Of a stretch of DNA of 64,000 nucleotides, positions 25,294 to 34,800 are shown one piece after another (the first letter of the stretch is position 1; every line of letters begins with the position of its first letter). The DNA comes from Nocardia altamirensis NBRC 108246 (GTDB lineage: Bacteria; Actinomycetota; Actinomycetes; Mycobacteriales; Mycobacteriaceae). The notes beneath the pieces are model-generated. The model was not told where the DNA came from and made no database searches. It saw nothing but the letters and a program-made list of their open reading frames with translations. The DNA lies in assembly GCF_001612685.1 (NCBI RefSeq), contig NZ_BDAY01000018.1, positions 29,776 to 93,775 of the forward strand. Direction: 5' to 3'. The position numbers were made by a program, and so were the translations under genes.

Positions 25294-26664
25294 TTGCCCA
25301 CCGTCACTTATCCCGACGACACCAGGTTCGCGCTGCGTGACGATGTCACCTGTTTGACGACACCGGTGGCCGCAGTACTGCTGAATCCGCCACGCAACGA
25401 GAAGCTGACCGGCCTCGCCGCCGGGCAACTCCAAGCGCTCAAAACACTGAACCGCGGCCCAGCGACGCTGCCAGAGCTGGCAACGGCGGCAGGCGGCGCC
25501 GACGTCGCAGGCCTGATCGACCGGCTCACCACCGGCGGCTGGCTGACGGTCACGGTGCGCGACGGCGCGCGTGACCTCTACAGCATCCGCCCGTTCGGAC
25601 AGCCGACGCCGCGACCGCCTGCTCCGCTGCCCGCATCGGCAACGTTGTCGAAATTCGCTGTGCTGCATCGTGATACCGAGGGCTTCGTGCTCGAACACCC
25701 GATGAGCTGGGGCGATCTGCGCATCCACGATGCGCGACTGCTCGCACTGCTCGACGGGCCACTCGCCGGCACTGCCCTACCGGACGGCATCGTCGAGCAG
25801 TTCGCCGCGGACCTCTACTGGTGCGGCTTCCTGGCCGTCGACGCCGAGGACCAGGCCTTCCGCACGCGGAGCTGGAACGCGCCGGATCTGTGGTTCCATC
25901 GCCGCAGCACGCTCGGCGAACGCATCGTCACCTGGGAGCACTTCGGCCCGACCAAGTGGGGCAAGGGACAGTTCCCGCAGCCACCCGCCCGCAAAGCGAA
26001 CTATCCGGGCGAGGCCGTCGCGCTGTCCACGCCCGACTTGGCGGCCAAACGGCTCGCAGACCCGACGTTGACGACCGTCATCGAGGACCGGGTGTCGACC
26101 AGGTCGTTCGACGACGCCCGACCGATGACACTCGATCAGCTGGCCGAATTGCTCTATCGCACAGCACGAACCCGAAGTACCCGGCCCGCAGGCGAGGACG
26201 AAGTCCTGGTCTCGCGGCCCTACCCGTCGGGCGGCAGCGTCTACGAGCTCGAGCTCTACCCGGTGGTGCGCAATGTCGCGGGCCTGCCACCGGGGATGTA
26301 CCACTACGACTCGTTCGACCATGTGCTTCGGCCCGTCGCCGCAGCGGATTCGTCTGCGGTGGTTCGCCTGCTGAAATCGACGTCGGCGACCGTGAGCGAC
26401 GGCGCCGAGCCGCAACTGCTGCTCGTGATGGCGGCCAGGTCCGGCCGGGTGATGTGGACCTACGAACAAGTCGCCTACGCCGCGATGCTCAAGCACGTCG
26501 GTGTCCTGATGCAGACGATCTACCTGGCGGCGACCGCCATGGGCCTCGGCGCATGCGCCCAAGGGTTCGGCGACACTGCAGCTTTCGCCACCGCGGCCGG
26601 TGTCGACGAGCTAGCGGAGTGCAGCGTCGGCAGCATGATCCTCGGTGCACCCGCACCGGGCTGA
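25294..26664 (+). CDS. SagB-type (ThcOx/nitroreductase-like) dehydrogenase
   Basis: A 456-residue protein from the TTG at 25294, with GGAGG about nine bases upstream. Residues 1-230 look like the N-terminal region of SagB/McbC-type proteins. Residues 255-456 match the FMN-dependent nitroreductase fold: E-D-R-V-S-T-R-S-F, then S-R-P-Y-P-S-G-G-S-V-Y-E-L-E-L-Y, P-G-M-Y-H-Y, and A-A-T-A-M-G-L-G-A-C. Members oxidise azolines to azoles in peptide natural products. Here, in an operon with a siderophore-binding protein and next to a nocobactin-like cluster that has a heterocyclisation domain but no built-in oxidase, it is the obvious candidate for turning the oxazoline into an oxazole. That role is inferred. 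Confidence 0.8.
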   Translation: MPTVTYPDDTRFALRDDVTCLTTPVAAVLLNPPRNEKLTGLAAGQLQALKTLNRGPATLPELATAAGGADVAGLIDRLTTGGWLTVTVRDGARDLYSIRPFGQPTPRPPAPLPASATLSKFAVLHRDTEGFVLEHPMSWGDLRIHDARLLALLDGPLAGTALPDGIVEQFAADLYWCGFLAVDAEDQAFRTRSWNAPDLWFHRRSTLGERIVTWEHFGPTKWGKGQFPQPPARKANYPGEAVALSTPDLAAKRLADPTLTTVIEDRVSTRSFDDARPMTLDQLAELLYRTARTRSTRPAGEDEVLVSRPYPSGGSVYELELYPVVRNVAGLPPGMYHYDSFDHVLRPVAAADSSAVVRLLKSTSATVSDGAEPQLLLVMAARSGRVMWTYEQVAYAAMLKHVGVLMQTIYLAATAMGLGACAQGFGDTAAFATAAGVDELAECSVGSMILGAPAPG

Positions 26665-26695
26665 GGCCATCCGGGCAGCAAAACCCATAGGCAGA

Positions 26696-26740
26696 CCACG
26701 AAACCGAGGTCCCGACGCATGTCGGGACCTCGTTTCGTGG
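26696..26740. terminator. bidirectional terminator between the SagB-like gene and the NRPS
   Basis: A 20-bp stem with one bulged C (26696-26716 with 26721-26740) around a GCAT loop. It lies between two convergent genes and can end both transcripts. Confidence 0.85.
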
Positions 26741-26791
26741 TGGCGGCCGGAACCGAGACCGGCCGCCGATCATGCCTTACGGCACAATCAT

Positions 26792-29700
26792 TCAGCGTTG
26801 CGCCGACCAGGAGTCGCGCAGCGCCGCCAATGCGTCCTCGTCGAGCCCGGACGCAGACATCGGTGCGTGATGGCGGTCGGCACGCGCCTCGTCCGCTTCC
26901 GTCTCAGCAGGCGGATTCGCGATCGCATCGTCCACCGCGGCAGCCAATTCCGCGATGGTGAAGTGCTCGAAGACCAGTTGCGGAGCCATCGGCAAGCCGA
27001 CTTCGCCGGCCCTGGTCGCCCACTGGATCGCGATCACGCTGTCGCCGCCGAGCGCGAAGAAGCCGTCCGCCCGATCGATGTCGGTGATCTCGAGCAACTC
27101 TTCGAGGATCGTCGCCAAGGTGCGTTCGGTATCGGTCTGCGGTGGTCCGCTGACGATTTCGCTGTCCGCGGCAGCCGCGGCATCCGTACCGGCTTGTCGC
27201 ACAACGGAGGTAGCAGTGTCCCAGCCCGCAGGCAGCACGTCGAGCTCGCTGACCAGCTGATCGGGCTCGGTGGCGACGGCCTCGATCACCCGCGCGAGCA
27301 CGTCGGCGAACACCGCACCGGTGGCGGGCCGGTAGAGATCGGAGTTCACCACGATGCGGGTGGTCAGGCTCCCGTCGGCCTCCGCCGTGTAGTCGAAGTG
27401 GAAGTCCATGAACGAGACCTCGTAGTGCTTGGCAATACTGGTCACGATCGTGGCGCCGTCCGCACTGAATTCGTTGGGCCGCATCCGATCTCGGAAGTGC
27501 ATCACCACCTGGAACAACGGGTTGCGTGACAGCGTGCGCGGCGGATTGAGCGCCTCGACCAACCGCTCGAACGGCACGCCCTGTCTGGTGATCGCGTCCA
27601 GCGCCGCGTCCCTGACCCTGCCGAGCACGGTGCGTGGTGTCGGGTCGCCGGAGAGGTCGTTGCGCAGCACCACCATGTTGGCGAAAAGACCGATGAGGTC
27701 ATTGGTCGTTTCGTCGAGCCGGTTGGCGACGGCGGCGCCGATGGCCAAGTCGTCGCCGCCACCGAGTAGGTGCAGGGTGATGGCGCTCATGGCCTGGCAG
27801 AGCATGAAGTCGGTCGCACCGGCCTCCTCCGCCCGCGCCTTGGCGAGCTGCCAGATAGCCGCGGGGACAACCCGAGTGGTGCTCTCGCCGTTGCGGCCCA
27901 GCACGGCCGGACGTGGGTAGTCGTGCGCGACAGCGATCTCGTCCGGTAGCCCGGCCAAGGCCTCCCGCCAGTAATCGAGCAGGCCCTGGCCGTAGGGACT
28001 GACTGCACCATGGCCGGGTGCCCGGTCGAATACTTCACGCTGCCAGGCCGCGAAATCGTTGAACTGGATGGCGAGTTCGGGCCAGTCCGGTGCCGCGCCG
28101 CGCACCCGGGCCCGGTAGGCGCGGGTGAGATCGTCGACGAAGATCTGGCAGGAGCGATGGTCGGCGATGATGTGGTGCATCAGGATCGACAGCACGTGGG
28201 TCTGCGGGCCGAGGACCAGAAGACGCAGTCGCAGTTGGACTTCGGTCTGCAGATCAAAGACGTAGGCCGAGTCGGCGGCCAGCTCGGCGTCGAGCCACGC
28301 CTGCGCATCGTTCGCGTCGCCTGCCTGCTCGACGATCGGCATCGGCACCGGTCCGGCCGGATGCACCCGCTGGTACGGCGTTCCCTCGTGTTCGGGGAAC
28401 GTGGTCCGCAGCGACTCGTGCCGTGCGACCACGTCATCGATGGCAGCACGGAGGATTTCGACATCGAGCGGGCCGTCGAGACGAATCGGGTATGCGACGT
28501 TCTCGCCGTCGATCGCTCCCTCGAGCCGCCGCTGCAGCCAGTACACGCGCTGTGAGTAGGACAGCGGCACTCGGTCGTGCTGGTCTCGCCGCACCAGCGG
28601 CGGCCGACCAGCGGGCCTCGCCTCCGCGGCCGTGTCGGCAGGCTCGACAACCGCGTCGTCCGCCGCGGCGATCTCGTCGATATCGATGCCGAACTCGTCG
28701 AGGAACCGCGCGACGAGGTGTGCGGCCAGCCCGGTGACGGTCGGAGTGTCGAACGGCACTCGCATGTCGATCTCGACGCCGAACTCGGCGCGGATCATCG
28801 AAATCAGCCGTGCCGCAAGCAAAGAGTGGCCGCCGAGCTCGAAGAAGGAGTCGTCGGCGCCGATCCGCTCGCGCTCGAACAGCTTGCCGTACAGCTCGGC
28901 CAGCCTACGTTCGGTCGGCGTCGCAGGCTCGCGATAGGCGCGGGCCGTCTCCAGCTCAGGCACGGGTAGCGCGGCCCGGTCCAGCTTGCCGTGCGCCGTC
29001 AACGGGATCTCGTCGATGGTCGTCAACGCCATCGGCACCATGTATTCGGGCAAGGTGCGGGCGACATGTGCACGCACCGCCGCGACGTCGAGTTCGATGC
29101 CGGGCGCAGGCACCAGGTAGGCGGCAAGGATCTGCCCCAGCGACTCGTGCTCGGTCACCACCACCACGGAATGTGCGACGGCAGGGTAGTCGGTGAGCGC
29201 GGCCTCGACCTCGCCCAGCTCGATCCGGTGTCCGCGCACCTTCACCTGTTCGTCTGCGCGGCCGATGAATTCGATGATGCCTGCCGCGTCACGACGGGCG
29301 AGATCGCCGGTGCGATAGAGCCGTCCACCCGGTTGGAACGGATCGGCGACGAACCGTTCAGCGGTCAGCCCTGGCCGATGCAGATAGCCGCGAGCGAGCT
29401 GACGGCCGCCGAGATAGATCTCGCCGACAACGCCGCTCGGCACCAGTTGCAGGGCGTCATCCAAGATGTACAGGTAGACATTGCGATTCGGGATGCCGAT
29501 CGGCACGATACCGGTGCCCTGCGGCCCGTCGACGGTCATGTGCGTCGACGACACCACCGCCTCGGTGGGACCGTAGTGGTTGCGCAGCTCCGCATCGAAG
29601 AGGGTGGCGAAACGATCCGCCACCTCGCCGGGTAGTGCCTCGCCACCGACCGGGACGTGCCGCAGCGTGTGCCAATCGTTGACCTCGGGCAGCAGCAGGA

Positions 29701-31879
29701 ACGTCGCCAGCATCGACGGCACCATGTGCAGCACCGAAATATCGTGGCGAGTAACCAGATCCGCGACGTAGGGAATGTCACGGTAGGCGTTCGGTTTCGG
29801 GATGACCACCCGGGCGCCCGCCACGAACGTGACGAAGATGTCGAGCAGCGAGGCGTCGAAGCTCACCGAGGTCGACTGCAGGACCCGGTCCTGCGCGGTG
29901 ATGCTCCACTGCGCGACGAAGCCGGACAGGTGCTCGGCGATCGCTTCGTGTGGAACGGGCACACCCTTCGGCTTGCCGGTGGAACCCGAGGTGTAGATCA
30001 CGTACGCGGTGTTCGACGGATGCAGCGGGGTATTCCGGTCGGTATCAACCGGATTCGTCTCGGCCAAACCTGCCGCCGCGTTCTCCGCCGCAACCGTTTC
30101 CGCGGCGTCGAGCACCAATGCCGGACGGGCGTCGGCAAGAAGGTAGTCGATCCGGTCGGCTGGATAGGCAGGATCGATCGGCAGGTATGCCGCGCCCGCC
30201 TTCAGCACCGCCAGAATGCCGACCACGAACTCGACGGAGGTCGCCAGCCGCATCGCGACGATGTCTTCGGCGCCGATTGCCTGCCCGATCAGCCAGTGCG
30301 CCAAGCGATTCGCGCGCCGGTTCAGCGCGTCGAAGGTGAGCTCGATGTCATCGGAGATCAGGGCGATCTGTTCGGGTGTTGCCGCGACCTGCGCCTCGAA
30401 CATGGCGACCATGGTGGTGGCCGGCTCGTCGACGACCTCACTGTAGGAGACCGCAAGGACATCGGCGCGGCCTGCGCCGAGGATGTCGATCTCGGACAGG
30501 CGCCGGTCCGGCTCTCGCAGCGCGCTGTCGAGCAGCTGCATGTAATGGTCGAGGAACTGGGCGACGAGATGCTCGTCGAGCGCGTCGACCAGGTAGGTCG
30601 CCTCGATCCGCGCACCCGCGTCGTCGAACACCACCATCAGGCCGAGCTCGTCCTCGGCAACGGTACTGCCGAGCGGGAGCTCGGTGGCCGCGACGCCGGG
30701 CAGATCGAATCCGATTGCGGCACTGCGCATACTGAAGCTGAGCTGGACCAGCTCCGCCATGGCATCCCGCCCGGCGACCCGGTCGGGGCTGATCGCGCGG
30801 ATCACCTCGTCGACCCCGGCGCTTTGATGAGCGAAGGCACCCGCGCAGGTGTCCTTCGTCGCATCGAGCAGCGCGGCAAAGGTTTGCGCGTGCGCACCGG
30901 TGGCGCGGATCAGCACCGCATTGCCGAAGTACCCGATGAGCGGCTCCGCGTCGCGGCCCGCACGGTTGGTCACCGGAACCGAGACCAGGAAGTCCGTGCT
31001 CGCGGTGTAGCGTCGCACGACCGCGTCGAAAGCGGCGAGCAGCACCATGAACGGCGTCGCCGCATGCTCCCGCGCGATAGCGGTGATCAGGTCCTGCAGC
31101 TCCGGGGACAGCGGCACGACAACCCGGTCCGCGTTCTTCGACCGGCTCCGCGCCGCGCGCCCGCCGGGCAACTCCAGGCGCTCCGGCAGCGGCGTCAGCG
31201 CAGCGCGCCAATAGTCCAGATCGGCAGCGGTGTCTTTGTGCGCGCGGGTGGCGGCGTCGACATCCACGTATTGGGCCTGGAGCTCGGGCAACGCCTCGCC
31301 GCGGTAGGCGGCGTTGAGCTCGGCGAAGAACACCGGCCACGAGTCGTCGTCCCAGCCGATGTGGTGCACCACCAGGATCAGCACATGCTCGGTCGCACCG
31401 GTGCGCACCAGTGTCATCCGCAGCGGCAGGTCGGCCGAGAGATCGAAGGGCCTGGCGAACTCACGCCGGGCCAGCACCTCGGTCCTGCGCTGCCTCGCCG
31501 CTTCCGCAAGGTCGGTGAGATCGTGTTCCTGCCAGGATAATTCGGCGTCCTCGACGGCAACCTGGTACGGCTCACCCGCCTCATCGACGAGGTAGGTGGT
31601 GCGCAGTATCTCGTGCCTCGCCATGACGGTGGCACTCGCGGCGCGCAGCTGCCCGGCGTCGAGCGCTCCGTCGAGGCGATAGGCGAGGCACACATTCAAC
31701 GTGGTGTCATCGGGGTCGAGCCGCTGCACGAACCACATCCGGCGCTGCGCGTCGGAGAGCGGGCTCGGGTCGGTACCGCGCCTGGCAGGCACCGACGTCG
31801 GCGCGGGCGCCTGCAGGTTTTCCTGACGCAGGCGCTGCTGCAGCAGCCGCTTTCGACGCTCGAGAATATCTTCTGACAT
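26792..31879 (-). CDS. non-ribosomal peptide synthetase, C-A-T-C-T
   Basis: A 1695-residue megasynthase, start at the ATG 31879 (M-S-E-D-I-L-E-R) with AAGGA upstream. Domains in order: condensation (about 45-470, H-H-I-G-W-D-D near 172), adenylation (about 490-985, Y-T-S-G-S-T-G-K-P-K-G near 633, Y-G-P-T-E-A, Y-R-T-G-D-L-A-R and a final G-K-L-D), carrier (G-G-H-S near 1016), a second condensation domain (H-H-I-I-A-D near 1236), and a second carrier (G-G-D-S near 1611). There is no thioesterase. In mycobactin-type pathways the last NRPS adds the terminal hydroxylysine and closes it to a lactam, so this is the likely final module (inference). It is 14 bases downstream of the C-A-T-E NRPS. Confidence 0.92.
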   Translation of the reverse strand: MSEDILERRKRLLQQRLRQENLQAPAPTSVPARRGTDPSPLSDAQRRMWFVQRLDPDDTTLNVCLAYRLDGALDAGQLRAASATVMARHEILRTTYLVDEAGEPYQVAVEDAELSWQEHDLTDLAEAARQRRTEVLARREFARPFDLSADLPLRMTLVRTGATEHVLILVVHHIGWDDDSWPVFFAELNAAYRGEALPELQAQYVDVDAATRAHKDTAADLDYWRAALTPLPERLELPGGRAARSRSKNADRVVVPLSPELQDLITAIAREHAATPFMVLLAAFDAVVRRYTASTDFLVSVPVTNRAGRDAEPLIGYFGNAVLIRATGAHAQTFAALLDATKDTCAGAFAHQSAGVDEVIRAISPDRVAGRDAMAELVQLSFSMRSAAIGFDLPGVAATELPLGSTVAEDELGLMVVFDDAGARIEATYLVDALDEHLVAQFLDHYMQLLDSALREPDRRLSEIDILGAGRADVLAVSYSEVVDEPATTMVAMFEAQVAATPEQIALISDDIELTFDALNRRANRLAHWLIGQAIGAEDIVAMRLATSVEFVVGILAVLKAGAAYLPIDPAYPADRIDYLLADARPALVLDAAETVAAENAAAGLAETNPVDTDRNTPLHPSNTAYVIYTSGSTGKPKGVPVPHEAIAEHLSGFVAQWSITAQDRVLQSTSVSFDASLLDIFVTFVAGARVVIPKPNAYRDIPYVADLVTRHDISVLHMVPSMLATFLLLPEVNDWHTLRHVPVGGEALPGEVADRFATLFDAELRNHYGPTEAVVSSTHMTVDGPQGTGIVPIGIPNRNVYLYILDDALQLVPSGVVGEIYLGGRQLARGYLHRPGLTAERFVADPFQPGGRLYRTGDLARRDAAGIIEFIGRADEQVKVRGHRIELGEVEAALTDYPAVAHSVVVVTEHESLGQILAAYLVPAPGIELDVAAVRAHVARTLPEYMVPMALTTIDEIPLTAHGKLDRAALPVPELETARAYREPATPTERRLAELYGKLFERERIGADDSFFELGGHSLLAARLISMIRAEFGVEIDMRVPFDTPTVTGLAAHLVARFLDEFGIDIDEIAAADDAVVEPADTAAEARPAGRPPLVRRDQHDRVPLSYSQRVYWLQRRLEGAIDGENVAYPIRLDGPLDVEILRAAIDDVVARHESLRTTFPEHEGTPYQRVHPAGPVPMPIVEQAGDANDAQAWLDAELAADSAYVFDLQTEVQLRLRLLVLGPQTHVLSILMHHIIADHRSCQIFVDDLTRAYRARVRGAAPDWPELAIQFNDFAAWQREVFDRAPGHGAVSPYGQGLLDYWREALAGLPDEIAVAHDYPRPAVLGRNGESTTRVVPAAIWQLAKARAEEAGATDFMLCQAMSAITLHLLGGGDDLAIGAAVANRLDETTNDLIGLFANMVVLRNDLSGDPTPRTVLGRVRDAALDAITRQGVPFERLVEALNPPRTLSRNPLFQVVMHFRDRMRPNEFSADGATIVTSIAKHYEVSFMDFHFDYTAEADGSLTTRIVVNSDLYRPATGAVFADVLARVIEAVATEPDQLVSELDVLPAGWDTATSVVRQAGTDAAAAADSEIVSGPPQTDTERTLATILEELLEITDIDRADGFFALGGDSVIAIQWATRAGEVGLPMAPQLVFEHFTIAELAAAVDDAIANPPAETEADEARADRHHAPMSASGLDEDALAALRDSWSAQR

Positions 31880-31893
31880 GGCCGTCCTTCGGA

Positions 31894-34800
31894 TCAACGT
31901 GGAAGCTCGCTTGGCGACAACGCGCGTTCGAGCGCGGTCGCGGCAGCAGCCCAGATCTCACCGAGCCGATGCACATCGGACTCGGTGAATACGGCGTCAC
32001 TCCAACGCAGGAGTGTCACCAGCTGTGGGCCCCCCGGGGCCGCATGCACACCCGCGATCACGTCCATCGCGTAGCGCAGCGGGAAGTCAGGTTCCGGCGC
32101 CGTCGGCAGGCTCTCGAACAGCTCGAAATCGGTGACCGGCGCCCAGGATTTGGGTCCGCCTGCGAGGTCGAGCCGCCCGAGGTAGTCGAACAGCACCTGA
32201 GGTTCGGGCGCGGCGACCAGTTCGGGCACCTCGTCGAGATACCGCAGCACGCCGAAATCGATTCCGTTGCTGGGGATTTCGGCCAGGCGGGTGACGACGG
32301 AATCGAGCAGCGCCCGCGCCTTGGCTGGATCGGCCTGTGCGGCAGCGACATCCACATAGTCCGTGCCTGCCCCGAAGCGGGCGGGGAACACGCTGGTGAA
32401 CCAGCCGACGGTACGCGTGGTGTCGATGTCGGCGCCGAGCGTCGTGTCCTCGCGACCGTGTGCCTCCATGGCGAGATAGGCACCGCCCGTCGGATCCTCA
32501 CCGCGCTCGACGCGCCAGGTAGTCAGCGTGATGGCGAGAGCGGCGAGCAAGAACTCGCGCACACCGAGACCACCGGTGAGACTGTCGAGCACCGCTGCCG
32601 TCGCCTCGACCGACGCGGGCACGGCGTGGATGCGGTAGGAAGACAGACTGTCGGTGGCGGGATCGGGTCTGCGCTTACCGAGCGCCGGATCGGGACCGGT
32701 CGTCTCGCGCACCCAATAGTCTTGTTGGGCTACTACTTCCGGAGTTCCACTCCGGGCGTGCAAGCGTTCGGCCCAGCTGCGATAGCCGGTGTACTCCGCA
32801 GGCAACAGCGGTGTGACGACGGTCGAATCCGCCTCGACCAGCTGCGCCCAGCTGTCGGCGAGGTCGGCGCAGATGATGTACCAAGAGACCGGGTCGACGG
32901 CGATGTGATGAATACACAGCAGCAGCAGGTCGCGCGTATCGGTCCGCTCGAACCACACCGCACGCACCAGATCGCCTGTGCGCGGATCGATCTGCTCTGC
33001 GGCTGCCCGTGCATGGGTAGCGAGGGTCGCCGGGAAGTCGGTGCCGCCCTCGACCCTGGTGACGATGTCCGCGGCGCGCACCGCACCCGGAGCCCGGGTG
33101 TGCAGCTCATATCCCGTTTCGGTGTCGACGAACCGGGACCGAAGCAAGTCGTGACCGTCGAGCAAGGATTGCAGGACGGCGGTCAGCCGGGCCAGGTCGA
33201 CACCTGGGGGCAATTCGAGCAGCGTGGACAGCGAAAGCCTGCGGTAGCGACCGTGTTCGTGCATCCACGACAGGGTTGGCACCGGGCCGACAACCCCGAA
33301 GTCGTCAGCAGTGGTCAGGCGCGGCGCTGCCGAGCCCGCGTCGATCTGTGCGGCGAGCGCGGCGATCGTGCCCGCGGTCAGCACCATCCGCGGGCTGGTC
33401 TCGATTCCCTTCCGGCGCAACGCGTTCACCAGGGAGATCGCCACGATGCTGTCGAGACCCAATTCGACCAGGTCGTCATGGACACCCGGCTCAGCGCCGC
33501 CGGTCAGTGCGGCGACCACAGCGCACAGTCTGCGTTCGGTTTCGGTGCTCGGCGCGGAAGTGCCGCCCGCAGACAGCGCTTCCTTGGCAATCGCATCCAA
33601 CTCCCGGACGTCGAGCTTGCCGTTGGAGGTCACCGGCAGCCGCTCGACCGCGAGGATGCGCTGCGGAATCATGTACCCGGGCAAGCGATGCGCGATATCG
33701 GCGCGCACCCGGGCGACGTCCGCGCCGACGACGAAGGCGACCAGCACCGGACCGCTGACCCGGCGCACCGCGATCGCGGCGGCTGCGGCGACGTCCGGCA
33801 CGGCAAGCAATGCGGTTTCGATGTCACCGAATTCGATTCGGTAGCCCCGAATCTTCACCTGGCCGTCTGCGCGTCCCAGGTAGGTCAGCGCACGAGAAGG
33901 TGAGTATCGCACCAGATCTCCGGTGCGATACATCCGCTCGCCGCGACGGAACGGATCCGCGACGAATCGGTCGGCGGTACCGCCTGGTTTACCCACATAA
34001 CCGCGGGTCACCTGTGCGCCGGACAGGTACAGCTCGCCGACCACGCCGTCGGGCACCGCCCGCAGCCCGGAATCGAGCACGTATCCGGTCATCCCGGCGG
34101 TCGGCGTGCCGATGGTCGGCGTCGTTGCCGCGTCGGAGACCGCGGCAACCACCGCCTCGACCGTCGTCTCGGTAGGCCCGTAGCAGTTGAATACCTCGGT
34201 ATTCGGCAAGGCACACAACTGTTTCCAGAGCGGAACACCGATGGCCTCGCCACCGAGCGCCAGCACCGCGAGCGGGCTGTTGCCGTGCTCGTCGACCAAT
34301 CCGGCGGCGGCCAACTGCGTGAACATCGACGGAGTGGTGTCGATCATGTCCACTTCCTGCCCGATGACGCTGTCGACCAGCGCCTGCGCGTCGCGCATCT
34401 GTTCGGCGTCGAACAGGTGGACGGTATGGCCGTCGAGCAACCCGATCAGCGGCTGCCAGGACGCGTCGAAGCTCAACGACCACGCGTGGCCGATGCGCAG
34501 CGGCCTGCCGAGGCGGGCGACCGCGGGCCGGTAGATCCGATCGCGGTGATCGGCGAAATAGGCGGCCAGGGCGGCGTGCGTGCCGATGACACCCTTGGGT
34601 TCCCCGGTGGAACCGGAGGTGAAGATCAGGTAGGCGGATTGCGCGCGATGGATCGAAGGTGCGGACCTGGTCGCGGCATCGAGCGGACGACCGAGTGCCA
34701 GCACGGGCGGGTGGTTCTCGACGGCGTCCAGTACCGCGACGCTGTCCCCGTCGACGAGCACGAGGCGCGATTGCGATTGGCGCAGAATGGATTCGATGCG

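Noticed and set aside
29657..31540. A 627-codon plus-strand frame opposite the C-A-T-C-T NRPS
   Set aside because: The minus strand carries all NRPS core motifs in order; the opposite frame is an artefact of codon bias.
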